Shown here one piece after another: positions 45,901 to 57,864 of a stretch of DNA of 64,000 bases. The position numbers and the translations under genes are program-made. Positions within the stretch are counted from its first letter, which is position 1. Each line of letters starts with the position of its first letter. This DNA is from Meandrina meandrites (Eukaryota; Cnidaria; Anthozoa; Scleractinia; Meandrinidae). Location: assembly GCA_963693305.1 (NCBI GenBank), contig OY855903.1:50727150-50791149 (forward strand), in the 5' to 3' direction. Below the pieces are notes generated by a model. That model did no database searches and was not told where the DNA came from. It worked only from the letters and a program-made list of their open reading frames with translations.

Positions 45901-47206
45901 TTTGGTCCGCTAGTTATTCAACTTGTGTGGTATATACTAAAACAATTATTCACCTCAGTGTCGGTGAAAGTGGTGAAATATTTGTGACTGAAAAGCCCCT
46001 TCGGGGAGTAACAAAGAAAGCTATATTTCGATACCTCGGCAAGGAAGTAAAACTAGAAAATGAAAAAGCTTTTTGTGTAACGTGACGAAGGCGACGGAAG
46101 TACGTACGTGTTAAAAACCGCATCTTTGCCTGTTTAATTTAATACTTTCACTCCTAAAAACCTCTCAAAGACCTCTTTGCTCGTAAACACAGAACCGTAG
46201 GCCAGAATCCGACACTGCGGTCGGAAGTTGTAAAAGGTACACGTCAAGTTGGTCAAGTTGCTTATGAATTCCGGGATGAATGCGGAACTTTTTCAGCTGA
46301 AATTAGAAACCAATAGTATTTGCAAGTCTTGTTCTGTGTCTCATGTGTGGCCAAGTTTATAATTTTTACATATATTGATAATTCGTCGATATGGCTACTA
46401 GTTTGCGTGGGAGAAAATGACCGTATTAAATGAATGGTGCGTGGAAACGTCCATGTTTGTACAAATACGTACAATCATCATTTCATTAAACTTGTTTTGG
46501 GATATAAATAAATTACTTAACTCGAACCAGTTGCTCCAACTGTTTACCATTTCGTCTGCAATTTTTGCTTTCATTTTAACTTTCTCGTCAGATAATAGAA
46601 CGAACTGATAAATGTGCAAAACGTGAAAGACACCTTCGCATAATATTTCGCAATCCTGATAAAATTAAGCTTATATGAAAACAGCTCACCTTTCTGTTCG
46701 CTTGCGTTGTTCAGCTGTACTTCCACTGGATCAGAAAGAACCACACCGAAATCGTTTCCCGGAGTCCTTTCAATCTTTCTGTATTTTGCCGAAACGATGC
46801 CTTCCCCTTCAACACGAAGCTCGTTATTTTCGAAACGTGAATAACTAACACCGTCACAGCGCAGCTTGCCGAGATCTTTCATAAAGTGAACCACGCTGGA
46901 ATGAAACGGATCCATAATAGGAAGTCTACAGGCGGCACTGCTATTTCCAGCATCTTTCACGGCCAGAACATCTTCAGTTTTTGCGTTACTTTTTACAGTT
47001 TTCCTGACTAAATCGTCTTCAATTTTCGTAGACGAGAAAGGCGATCGAGTTTTGTACGCAGAATTAAAACCGAATGACCAGCTGTGAAACACAAGCGCTA
47101 ACGAAGTCAAACTTACAACGCCCAGCAAAACAGCAAAAGCCCGAAAGCGAAGATACTTCACGATAGAAAATGGGTTACAGCAACGACCAGAGAAACCTCT
47201 AGACAT
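42944..47206 (-). CDS. DUF229 alkaline-phosphatase/sulfatase-fold membrane protein, gene B
   Basis: Three exons with the same phase-1 splice sites as gene A: 46690-47206 (start MSRGFSGRCC), 44449-44709 and 42944-44220 (TAG), 684 aa. One N-terminal signal anchor (RAFAVLLGVVSLTSLALVF), a stem, then the same luminal catalytic domain with MFDSTSAANF, IVGDGTTA, SSHAVISHDN and FADHGARFSG. Exons 2 and 3 are nearly identical to gene A except for a cluster of changes near the 3' end (ACDYCVAVMGDKAENTLVK against ACDACEIVLGEKSENTLAK). Two more first exons (C and D) lie upstream with compatible donors. Intron 1 has a MITE (44,749-44,931) absent from gene A. Enzymatic substrate unknown. Confidence 0.88.
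44749..44931. mobile_element. MITE with CAGTGGCGGATCCA ends
   Basis: CAGTGGCGGATCCA and TGGATCCGCCATTG bound 183 bp with a GC-rich right part. The equivalent place in gene A (TTTACACCGGAACC, about 31,040) is uninterrupted, so this insertion came after A and B separated. Confidence 0.75.
45147..45525. mobile_element. Foldback element with CCCAGGGTCTCTCTC ends
   Basis: CCAGGGTCTCTCTCTCCC near the left and GACCCTGGTTGCGGCTGGTC, whose complement CCAGCCGCAACCAGGGTCTC stands near the right end (45,487-45,510), make an inverted structure of about 380 bp. Non-coding; intron 1 of DUF229 gene B. Confidence 0.6.
45810..46110. repeat. Repeat shared with the DUF229-C region
   Basis: GGTACCGACAGTAAAGTTTT, TCAACTTGTGTGGTATATAC and TGAAAAGCCCCTTCGGGGAG recur at 54,800-54,960 and 56,900-57,250. 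It contains AACAATTATTCACC ... GTGGTGGATATTTACCGAG, the arm of a palindromic repeat. This shows that intron 1 of B and the C region derive from one duplication. Confidence 0.7.
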
Positions 47207-47359
47207 CTTTACTTTGTAAGCGGTAGAAATCGACTGAAGCGAAAGACACGACACGAGTCAACAAAGACGTGTTCCGTTGGTGAAAGAAACGACAGCTCAT
47301 GTGTCATTTTTAGCTCATTCATGCGCGAAGCGCAATGAATGAGATATTGTGGGGGAACG

Positions 47360-47440
47360 ATGTGGACGGAAGTCTGTGGACGGAAGTCTGTCGACGGAAG
47401 TCTGTCGACAAATTTCTGTGGACGGAAGTCCGTGGGATCG
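47360..47440. repeat. Short tandem repeat upstream of DUF229-B
   Basis: The 14-bp unit GTGGACGGAAGTCT is repeated four to five times with small changes, 150-230 bp upstream of the B start codon. Function unknown; it may lie in the promoter. Confidence 0.75.
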
Positions 47441-49745
47441 TAGCCGGAAGTGATTTCAGATGCTCATTATCACCCCGATCGGTCTTGTGGAGCTCAAAAT
47501 GAAAAGCAAATATACTAAAGAATAATCGAATCTCAGAAGAAAATGGAAATCACAGTCTAAAAAGCGACAAAGTGAGTTTTCGAGTTCACGACCCTTTGAT
47601 TCTCAAGAGCGATGCGAATTACGGCTTGAAAATGAAACCCGAACTTGCTGACTTCAAGTGAAGCTTTGCGACATTTGGACAATTCTATGGCCCGGTAAAT
47701 ACTATTTTTAAGTGCTGATATGTCTTGAAAGTATTGTTTAACAGAAGATTTGTATTAATTCAAATAACTTTCAGAATTTTAAACGCAAAGCTGCACATTT
47801 TTCCGGTCACGACATCAAGTAAACAACGGCCGAAGCACAGAAAACTCTATTGCGTGGGTTCCGTACACGCTGGAAGTTCTTACGTTTTGGGCTTCTAACA
47901 GCAAATTTGGCATTTCTTTGAATAAAATTTTGTCTCAGAAAACTTTTTGGTCATTTTTGTCTTGCTTTTTATCGATTGTTTTCAAGTTGCGATCGTTTTT
48001 TGAACAAGCCTGACAAATTTGCATATTGACTTTGACATCCGATACGCGAGCGTGTTTGCACACGCACGAAAAAATTCCGTGTTTCGCAATGAATATATAT
48101 TCAGTAAATTTTATGATTTGACAGTATTCGCTCCGACTCCACCGCTTACATGGTGTAAATAACACAAAAATAAAGATTCCATACTAAAGAAAGAACAAAG
48201 TACTCGTAAAACTTTACGTAGGTGAAACATCAATAGCTCCTCGCTGGTGAGTATTAAAACATCAAACGTTGAGTGATTTGAACTCTGACCTTGCGTGAAT
48301 TGATCTCGGGCCAATTTTGCTTTACGAAGAAAATAACAGGCAGTCGAAAACTGCAGGTTGATGCCAGTGGTGGTATGAAGATAAATAGTTTATAAAAGAG
48401 CTTATCAGTGTCATGTCGCCGTCGATAAAATAAGCTCAAACCAAACTTGAAAACAGTGATAAAATTTTATTCACCCCGCGCGCCATTTTAGAAGCTCACA
48501 AACATAAAACAGCACGAAATCCCTAATCAATCTACAGAATTTCCAAACTAATACTAAATTGACACAAGCAATACTTGCCACACTTTCCATTACTTTTACT
48601 ATTAATAAAAATACTCCGTTATATTTTCTGAAGGAACGTAGTAATTATCCATTGAAAATTGAAAGAATGCGTATTGATCACAATCACTGTCTGTCTCAAA
48701 TCTAAAGACGTTCGCTTCGAAAGCCCAAAAATCCTTACTTTTTAAGCTAAACTAATAAAAAAACAATTAAAAGAAACTTTGCTTCAATTTCATTTCCTTT
48801 AACATTGAGCGAAGAATTTTTCGAAAAGCGACAAAATATCAAAATGAAATTCGACAAGCGAGCGTTTCAAATTTGCCGGTATATAACTTAAAATCCGCTC
48901 AAATAAATCGAAGAAATAAAAAACAATCGAAAGAAACCGGCTTTGTTTCAGGTTGCGTGATTACATCTCGAGCCAATTCTGTTCGACGTTCAAAAAAACA
49001 TTAAAACGAACTTCAAGGTAGATTTATATGCAGGCCCTATTTATTTGGGGTTTTCGGCTGAGGCTGAGGCTGTGCATTCTTATTATTTTTCACGATTTGA
49101 GGCTGAAAATGTTCTTTAAACGTTTTTAATTTAGACATGTAAGAAGTGTAAGTTGAGCTACAAACTGAGATGTTCTACACAGTATATCATACAGCAAGAA
49201 AACAACGTAAGACCACAGTTTTGCACCTTAATAATACCGCTCATTAAACAAAATATTAAATCAAATGGGCAAAATAAAGACGTTCTCTGACTATCAGCCT
49301 GGGATATGTTCTTAGCATGTTCTTAATAAAATTTACAATAGGTAGATCTCAGCCTCAACGTTCTTTACACATGTTTATAAAAAAAAGTTCTTATAAAAAA
49401 GAGAGTGTACTAGGCAACAAAATTATAGGGAAACGGAATAATTTGGGATATCTAAGTGATCTAATAATTTCAGATTCCGGAATATCTAACATAAAAGTTG
49501 GCGATTCAGATCACCGCAATTAACGGATAAGGAATATTCAGGCCAAAAATTAATGAGATGAGGGATAAACAGCCCCCCTTTATGGGGCCTCGTTATGAGC
49601 TGCGCTCGCACATCCTCGCAGTTAACTAACCCCTCCTGTTTCTAACAGTATTTTCTTTCTTCTTTGATTTAAATTACCAGCATTCAACTTTACAATGCAA
49701 TTTGTCCATAACATGAATGAGCTGGCTCTGAGGCCACTTTGATTC
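47441..49745. other. Spacer upstream of DUF229-B without a recognised gene
   Basis: AT-rich, with only short non-protein-like open frames and no TIR pair that I could match. The sequence from 47,207 to about 47,297 is shared with the region upstream of exon C, after which the two diverge. Confidence 0.35.
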
Positions 49746-50518
49746 ATAATTATTTTGTGCTTGTCGCCATGGTTGCAGAATACCGCTCATGTGAGCAATG
49801 CTTGCATTGGTTTTTGTGAGTCATACTCCGATGAGAAACAAAATAATTATGGCCGTTCATGACCGTTGTTTTAAGATTTTTCTATGTCATCAACAACAAA
49901 GATGAGAAGAACTTTCGAAGTCGTTTCGACGCGATAATTATTTTGTGCTTGTCGCCATGGTTGCAGAATACCGCTCACGTGAGCAGTGCTTGCATTGGTT
50001 TTTGTGACTCATACTCCGATGAGAAACAAAATAATTATGGCCGTTAGTTTTAAAGTTTTCTCTAAAACATCAACAACAAAGATGAGAAGATCATCCGGAG
50101 TCGTTTCGACGCGATAATTATTTTGTGCTTGTCGCCATGGTTGCAGAATACCGCTCATGTGAGCAGTGCTTGGATTGGTTTTTGTGACTCATACTCCGAT
50201 GAGAAACAAAATAATTATGGCCGTTAGTTTAAAGATTTTTCTAAAACATCAACAACAAAGATGAGAAGATTTTTCGAAGTCGTTTCGACGCGATAATTAT
50301 TTTGTGCTTGTCGCCATGGTTGCAGAATACCGCTCATGTGAGCAGTGCTTGCATTGGTTTTTGTGACTCATACTCCGATGAGAAACAAAATAATTATGGC
50401 CGTTAGTTTAAAGATTTTTCTAAAACATCAACAACAAATATCAGAAGATTTTTCGAAGTCGTTTCGACGCGATAATTATTTTGTGCTTGTCGCCATGGTT
50501 GCAGAATACCGCTCAAAG
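49746..50518. repeat. Tandem satellite, about 180-bp unit, five copies
   Basis: ATAATTATTTTGTGCTTGTC starts at about 49,746, 49,934, 50,114, 50,292 and 50,471, spacings 178-188 bp. Each unit carries GCCATGGTTGCAGAATACCG, TGACTCATACTCCGATGAGA and TTTTTCGAAGTCGTTTCGAC. The fifth copy is truncated. Later units are more alike than the first. No spacer/repeat distinction, so not CRISPR. Confidence 0.92.
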
Positions 50519-51389
50519 GGAAATAAATTGAACAAACTGCAATTATTGTGTTTCTCATCGGAGTATGAATCACAAAAAATGTTTCTGGCAGAAGCAACAT
50601 GAATGGATTTTGATAATGACCTTCGTCGGGTACTTCTGAATAGAGTCTAATCTGAGTCATAGTCCTGTAATCAGTTTTAGAGCCGAATAAACCAAAACTT
50701 GGTTTGTACAATGATATAATATCTCGGGCTTGCCTTCTTCATTTTGTGCTCAAAATTGTCAGATGGCTCTGTATTTTGGCCGAGAAAGAGGCCCGTTGAC
50801 CAGTCGGCAGCCTCACACATACAATGAATGCTGAATGTAGCTAGTAGGGGCGAAATTTCAGGTTTCTGCGGTCTTGTGGCCGAGAACTGGGCAGAAAATA
50901 ACGAAACCAGCCAATCAGAACTGAAAACCATTAACTGTTCACGCCATTTTCTTCCTGGCTGGCAGCACTTCAAGCTGTTTAATTTGAATCGAAGCGCTTC
51001 AATCTTCAACTGGAAAATTACTGTTTTTGAGCTTTATAACATTAAAATGCTTGAAAAACCTAGCGGGGAAGCAGATCCTCAGTCTTCTCAGCTGATGAAG
51101 AGGAATTACGGAAACTCAAATGACAAGAATCCAGGCGGCAAAGTGAATGTAAGTTTGTCTTCGTGGTAGAACAATTTACTACTGACACAACTTTAATAAA
51201 ACTTCAAAATGGCGGATATCCTTTACTGCCTTTAGAAAGCTCTAATGTTCTTTTTGAGAGAACTTTAGAACAAAGATTATTTTGAGTAATTTTGCGCTTT
51301 TTATTAATCAACAATAAACGTCGTCTCGACGCTAGCAGTCTTCAAGATATCGCTTTCTGCTTTTGATTCCTTTTCTAAATGCACTCTGA

Positions 51390-51390
51390 A

Positions 51391-51459
<69 letters not shown>

Positions 51460-51460
51460 G
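51390..51460. repeat. (ATT)n microsatellite
   Basis: About 23 ATT triplets in a row. Open frames across it encode poly-Ile and are artefacts. Confidence 0.95.
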
Positions 51461-52572
51461 TAATCGGGTTGATTTTCTTGGCCGCAAATGTGTTTTTGCA
51501 GGTTTTTGGCCCCTCTCAGAGTATCATTGGAATGAGTGGGGCCAAAAACATATTTACGATTCCTGTGATATGCAATATATTACTGCGAAACTCAGAAAAC
51601 CGTGAACACCAGAAATATTAATGGCATGTTATTGTGTTGCATGGAAAAAGCCAATCAGGCGTGAGAAAACTAAACCGCAAACAGCAACGGTTATTAGTTT
51701 GTGGTTTTGAGGTTTGCTTGCGTGTCCTGAACTTGTCCTGTCCCGGCCCGCAAATGATCCCGGCCCGCAAATGATCCCCAAAGTGGACCGCAAATGATCC
51801 CAGGACCGGAAATGATAGCCTCCCCATAAAGGATGGAAAAGTGTGAACTCACGAATTTGGACAGTGGATTTAAAATTACATAATCCACAGCGATTTTAAT
51901 ACAACAGTTAACATATAGATTAAAGGCAGGCCTAAAAGCGGAGCTCCCATTTATTAATTTATTTTGCTCGAGTTAATTACAGTCTTACCAAATAAGTAGC
52001 CAACTATATTTCTAAGCTTATACAGTGGCCCATATAGGTACAAACCTAAGAAACGACCGATGAATTTTGCTCGAAAAATAGATCGGCCTGATTTTAATAT
52101 TATTAGTACAGGTTACCAAACCATAAATAAAAACGTATTTCTTTTGTTTCAGTATCCTTTACTTTCAAAAATATTCACTCGCGAACTTTGGTCGGTGGAC
52201 GACGTCAAAATCGGACCGAAACATGCTGTTTCGAAAAGAGCCTCAAAATTTATTTTCGCAGCATGAATCGAACTAAATCCACCATTAAAGTGAAGAAAAA
52301 TACTTAGTTATGGACTCTAGCGGGATAACGATCGAGATATTTAAAAGTAAAACGTCGAAATTGTTATTTGACTGTACTGCACTAAATCAACAATAGCAAT
52401 GTGACTGATTTGTAGAGAATTAATACTCGAAAGCGGCACCAGGTCTAAGGTTTTAATACCCCTATATCACACACATGAAGGATATACTTCAAGTTTACGG
52501 GGGAAATATTTGCGGCCCGTGTAAGTCACTGTAATTTCTGCAATTTTTTGAATATGCAAATTACTTATGCAT

Positions 52573-54301
52573 CAGTCAATTGAAACCCCGGCCCCCCGAC
52601 CCCCGGGACTTAGCGGGGAATTTAACACTTACCAAGTGTTAAAAAACGGCTTATTTCCCCGCCCCCGGGGCCAAGACGTCTGTTAAAAGCCCCGCATAGC
52701 GGGGCCATCCGAGCCAAATGGAGAAATACAGTCGACTGACTGACTGACTGACTGACTGACTGACTGACTGACTGACTGACTGACTGACTGACTGACTGAC
52801 TGAATGAATGAATGAATGAATGAATGAATGAATGACAAACTTTATTATTAAAAAAACATCAGTAAAAAATGATAAACATATCTAATATCTAATATATACT
52901 GTTTTACGTGTTTGCCGTGCTCCCGATAACTCCAATCTTCAAGGGAAAATAAAAACGGTTCGAGTTATCGTGAGTTGAGACTAAGCAATCAAAAATAACG
53001 AGAAACTGGTGTTTTACTATTCATACAGTCTGTATTTTCAGTTAATAAAATTTGATTATAGTATAAAGAGGTCGAGTGAAATTGGAACAATGTATTTTTA
53101 AAATTAGCCGTATATACCGCAACGTAACGTAACGTGAAACAAAGCAGAGCAGCAGAATAAGTACGCCCTTTGAAAGAATCGTTATCAACCTCCACAAACA
53201 AACTGAACGTCTGCAGCACGTCAACAGCGTGGCACAGTCCCAGGGGCACAGTTCATATTTTGAGTGGCGCTTCGGAGGATGACCTGAAGGCAAACGAAAA
53301 TTGGTTCGAGCTAGCGGGAGGTTCGAGTTGCCGAGGGTAAAATTACAGGAAATGTATGACGGAAATCCAAGGGAAATCGATTTTCGTTCGAGTTAGCGCG
53401 AGGTTCGAGTTAGCGAGGGTTCGAGTTATCGGAAGTCGACTGTAACTTAAGGTGATTCCACTGAAAAAGAAGGAGTATTTAAAATGTTCTAAGACTTGGT
53501 CCAGTTCATAACTATGTTATGAGCGTTACAAAAATGCAATAAAAAATGGGGGTCACCGTGCTCGTTTTTGTGCAACATGGATGGCTATTATAGTAAACAT
53601 GTGACCCACGAGGTTCATACTAGGAACCCTCATAATCCGAAAAGGGAACTATCATTTCTAGAAAAAATCATTTCTTGCGTTAAAATATCGAAGCAGTTCA
53701 ACGAAATAGACTTTAATCTTACATAATAAACTATTTTAATTAAGCTGGAATTAAGATGATGAAAGATATTAAAGATTTTGCTGCGTGCGTGCGTAAGCAG
53801 CACTACCTCAAAACGTACTTTTTAAAGCATTCAAATAAAAATATCTCAAAGTAGAGTATTTAACTTTTCTTTAAATTGCGACATATTATAGTCAACCGGA
53901 TGTCTTTTAAATTTATGCATTAAAAAATGGGGGTCACCGTGCTCGTTTAGAAGAAAATGACCATTTATTTCTCTTCTGAGCTTAGCCTAAAAGAAAAGCC
54001 GTAATGTTGTGTGTGTGCGCGCGCTCGTGCACGCGCTAAATGACGCGAAAACTCATGCGCAGCAAGGAAGCTGGCCTTCAATATGCCGATTTTACTTTTA
54101 TTAGATGCAGAGGTCCAGTTTTATTTTTGATGTTAAAGTTCTGTTAAATCACCGCTCCACGGCCCCGGTCTACTGACAATTTGTTAAATCCACCGCCCAT
54201 CGGGGCCAACGCGCCGTTAAAAGTGCGTTAAATCCCGGCTTTGGACGCGTTAAATCCCCGCCAAGTCCCGGGGGTCGGGCGGCCGGGGTTTCAATTGACT
54301 G
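52573..54301. mobile_element. Nested TIR element with CAGTCAATTGAAACC ends
   Basis: CAGTCAATTGAAACCCCGGC and its complement GCCGGGGTTTCAATTGACTG are followed inward by CGACCCCCGGGACTT / AAGTCCCGGGGGTCG and a GTTAAATCCCCGC-type repeat, about 60 bp in all. ATGCAT lies on both sides (52,567-52,572 and 54,302-54,307). A GAGTTAGCGAGGGTTCGAG-type repeat and a microsatellite occupy the interior. A phrase TGGGGGTCACCGTGCTCGTT occurs twice (53,548 and 53,928). Confidence 0.7.
52735..52836. repeat. (TGAC)n-(TGAA)n microsatellite
   Basis: About 17 TGAC units pass directly into about 8 TGAA units, the pattern of a compound tetranucleotide repeat. Confidence 0.95.
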
Positions 54302-55175
54302 ATGCATTACACCACAGTTTTACATTTATTTATACTGCTCATTTAACAAGAAATTAATAAATTACAAATGTGTCATTATCTCCGCATGTAGAAATCTTTT
54401 GCGCTTCCCCATGGAAGCTCGTGTGTGCAAAGGACGCAAGTAGTCCAAGTAGTGTGCAAGAAAAATAAAAACTAGTGGTTTATAATTAAACAGCAGAGGC
54501 ATGTTCATTTTTTTTGGTTAATTTTGTTATGTCGCGTAGTACGTTTACCTTCGTGTACGGTTGCTTTCATGCCTGAGGTTTTTGCCTCTTCACTTAGGAT
54601 AATTTAGACTTTTCTTGGAGTCCACGCCACTCTATTTTTCAGCGGTATCACTTGCAGTAATCAATTCCGGTTCTGGGATCATTTGCGGTCCAATTTGGGG
54701 ATCATTTGCGGTCCCGGGATCATTTGCGGGCCGGGATCATTTGCGGGCCTGTACAGATAGTAATTTGGTTAACTCGGAGGTGATTAGCAAATTACTATTC
54801 ACCTCTGAGCAGCCGAAGAGAAACGAAATGGCTTCGCGCGTTACTTTGGGTACCGAAAGTAAAGTTTTGGTCCGCTAGTTATTCAACTTGTGTGGTATAT
54901 ACTAAAACAATTATTCACCTCAGTGTCGGTGAAAGTGGTGGATATTTACCGAGCCGCTTCGCGTCTCGGTAAATATCCACCACTATTCACCTCCACTTCG
55001 GTGAATAATTGTTAAGACGGAATCCGCCAGGACTTCGAGTAGTTGTTGGACAAAATTATGTACCAAAATTATTTACACCTTATTGCAAGCTTTTGTGTTA
55101 CTGCTTCAAATATCTTATCAAAAGAAATCTTTTCTAACAACACCAAACATCGAAAACCAATCTCGAAGTTCCGCT

Positions 55176-56424
55176 AGCCTGCGTAGCAAGCGTTCCGGTA
55201 CGAGCGAAGTGCTATGTGTCGCGTGCGAGCGAAGATTCTAGTCGCGCGAAAATTGGGGCGAGAGCAAAAAAGTGAAAGGAGCGGGGAGGGGGTGGGGCAG
55301 CGAGGGAACGCTTGCAAGCAAACCCCACGATTCTGAAAAACCCGTTCGCCCACGAACGGGGCTTCTGATTGGTGCGGCGCGGTCATGCTGATTGATAAGT
55401 GTATCAACTTCACCTGATTGATTTGAACCAGGGCGCAAAATAATATTCGAGCGTGACTCGGGCGACAAGGACAAAACGTTTAATTGTTTGAATCGTTCTA
55501 GCTTCGATAAACTAGATCTGAGCTCAGCGGAATTCTCTTGTTCTCTCTAGGATATTATATGCCATCAATTTGTGTATTGATTGTGCCTGTCTGATGGATT
55601 TGGCAAAAGCTTTTAACATTCTTCAGCTCAGTTGTGCGGGTGCGAAGGAAAACGGCAAGGAGGAAGAGGTTTTGCCAGCATTATTTGGCAACTTCAACTT
55701 AGATTTTCCGAGTCGTTTTACTTATTCTGACGTGAAAGAAGTCGGCGGCGACTCATCCTTTGTTTTGCAAAATTTAACGCCAGCCAATTTGCTCACGCTG
55801 ACAGTTTTCAAAACAACCGCTTCCAGTGCGGACGCTAAACAGTTTTAAATAAATTTTCCCCCGTAGGACAATATAATACCGTTAAACTGCTAAACTGTAT
55901 CAACCTCACGAAAACCTGCTCTTTAAGCCGAACATTCTACTAATTATTTAAAAGCTCCAGACAAACTAGTGCTTTTGTGATTTCCTTTTGCGAGTTTCCG
56001 GCCGATTGAAATGTGAGCGGTATTGTTCAGCACGCAAAAAATTGTTCTGTTTTAAATTTAAATATTGCTTACAGTTAAAGCGTTGACACCATCACTTTCG
56101 CTGGATGGAAAGCGCTTCTTTTATTCCCCGAAAATTTGAAGTATTTTGGCTTTTAAAAAGGCATTTTGAAGCTAAATGATGCTGTTGTGTGACTCCGTGA
56201 AAAATAGCGCCATTGACAAGTTGTCAATCTATGAACGAACTCACCCGTGAAGAAATCGGTGGGCGTTTTTCAGAATCGTGGGGTTTGCTTGCAAGCGTTC
56301 CCTCGCTGCCCCACCCCCTCCCTGCTCCTTTTCCTTTTTTGCTCTCGCCCCAATTTTCGCGCGACCAGAATCTCGCGCGACACATAGCACTTCGTTCGCA
56401 CGGGAACGCTTGCTACGCAGGCTA
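55176..56424. mobile_element. Nested element with about 170-bp TIRs and 10-bp TSD
   Basis: AGCCTGCGTAGCAAGCGTTC and its complement GAACGCTTGCTACGCAGGCT start inverted repeats that continue for about 170 bp (AGTGCTATGTGTCGCG, GCGCGAAAATTGGGGCGAGA, GCAAACCCCACGATTCTG). AAGTTCCGCT is duplicated at 55,166-55,175 and 56,425-56,434; the host copy at 22,626 has it once. Long TIRs and a 10-bp duplication fit a Mutator-like non-autonomous element. The interior holds a 92-codon open frame (55,570-55,848). Confidence 0.82.
55570..55848 (+). CDS. Protein-like open frame inside the nested element, unknown
   Basis: 92 codons with balanced composition (LAKAFNILQLSCAGAKENG, LPALFGNFNLDFPSRFTY, SSFVLQNLTPANLLTLTVF), ending TAA. 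It does not resemble a transposase and is not low-complexity. It may be a host gene fragment captured between the TIRs. No family recognised; expression unknown. Confidence 0.3.
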   Translation: MCIDCACLMDLAKAFNILQLSCAGAKENGKEEEVLPALFGNFNLDFPSRFTYSDVKEVGGDSSFVLQNLTPANLLTLTVFKTTASSADAKQF

Positions 56425-56899
56425 AAGTTCCGCTGAATTCCACTAAATCGCTTAAAAGACGCGAGCTTTTGCCTATAGCTTGTGAACATTAAATTTCATT
56501 TTCTCAGGCTCTGATAAGAAATTGTTGTACCAAAATTATTTACACCTTATTGCAAACTTTTGTGTTACTGCTTCAAATATCGTATCAAAAGAAATCTTTT
56601 CTAACAACACCAAACACCGAAAACAAATTTTGAAATTTCACTGAATTCCACTGAATCGCTTAAAGACGATTTTACAAAATGGCTGCACGTGAGAATTTCC
56701 CTATAGCTTGTGAACTTTGAAATTCATTTTCTAAGACTCTGATAAGAAATTGTTGTTGGTGTTATCAGTGATAATTACTTACATCTTTAACTTTTATTTA
56801 GGGTAGACAATAACGCAATAGGATTTAAATTATTCTGGTACTCGATTTTTGTCCAACTTAAATAAATATTACTCGACTTCCTGGTGGATTCCGTCTTAA

Positions 56900-57250
56900 A
56901 CATTTGTGACTGAAAAGCCCCTTCGGGGAGTAACAAAGAAAGCTATATTTCGATACCTCGGCAAGGAAGTAAAACTAGAAAATGACAAAGCTTTGTGTGT
57001 ACCGAAAGTAAAGTTTTGGTCCGCTAGTTATTAAACTTGTGTGGTATATACTAAAACAATTATTCACCTCAGTGTCGGTGAAAGTGGTGGATATTTACAG
57101 AGACGCGAAGCGGCTCGGTAAATATCCACCACTATTCACCTCCACTTCGGTGAATAATTGTTAAATATTTGTGACTGAAAAGCCCCTTCGGGGAGAAACA
57201 AAGAAAGCTATATTTCGATACCTCGGCAAGGAAGTAAACCTAGAAAATGA
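56900..57250. repeat. Palindromic repeat block shared with 45.8-46.1 and 54.8-55.0 kb
   Basis: ACAATTATTCACCTCAGTGT with GTGGTGGATATTTAC faces GTAAATATCCACCACTATTC with GGTGAATAATTGTT across GCGAAGCGGC. This is a dispersed palindrome, repeated either side of the TTAA element copy 2. Confidence 0.7.
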
Positions 57251-57864
57251 CTAAGGCGATGGAAGTAGCTACGTGTTGAAAACCGCATCTTTGCTTGTTT
57301 AACTTAATACTTTCACTCCCAAAAACCTCTCAACGACCTTTGCTCGTAACACAGAACCGTAGGCCAGAATCCGACACTGCGGTCGGAAGTTGTAAAAGGT
57401 ACACGTCAAGTTGGTCAAGTTGCTTATGAATTCCGGGATGGATGCGGAACTTTTTCAGCTGAAATTAGAAACCAATAGTATTTGCAAGTCTTGTTCTGTG
57501 TCTCATGTGTGACCAAGTTTATAATTTTTAAATATATTGATAATTCGTCGATATGCCTACTAGTTTGCGTGGGAGAAAATGACCGTAGTCCGTAGTAAAT
57601 GAATGGTGCATGGAAACGTCCATGTTTGTACAAACACGTACAATCATCATTTCATTAAACTTGTTTTGGGATATAAATAAATTACTTAACTCGAACCAGT
57701 TGCTCCAACTGTTTACCATTTCGTCTGCAATTTTTGCTTTCATTTTAACTTTCTCGTCAGATAATAGAACGAACTGATAAATGTGCAAAACGTGAAAGAC
57801 ACGTGCACCTTCGCATAATATTTCGCAATCCTGATAAAATTAAGCTTATATGAAAACAGCTCAC

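Larger units (their letters stand above)
51745..54749. mobile_element. 3.0-kb TIR element with iterated CCGCAAATGATCC ends
   Basis: The left end repeats GGCCCGCAAATGATCCC, then GGACCGCAAATGATCC, three to four times (51,745-51,822). The right end (54,663-54,749) is its inverted counterpart, ending GGGATCATTTGCGGGCC. The interior holds a second TIR element (52,573-54,301). No transposase frame seen. Target duplication could not be settled. Confidence 0.7.
55016..56895. mobile_element. TTAA-flanked TIR element, copy 2, with one nested insertion
   Basis: Same ends as the copy at 19,995 (GACGGAATCCGCCAGGACT), flanked by TTAA at 55,012-55,015 and 56,896-56,899. A paralogous stretch at 57,120-57,175 has the uninterrupted target (GTGAATAATTGTTAAATATT) with a single TTAA. 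The 55,176-56,424 segment is a later insertion. Confidence 0.88.

Noticed and set aside
49746..50518. CRISPR-like array
   Set aside because: The whole 180-bp unit repeats without unique spacers, and the genome is eukaryotic.
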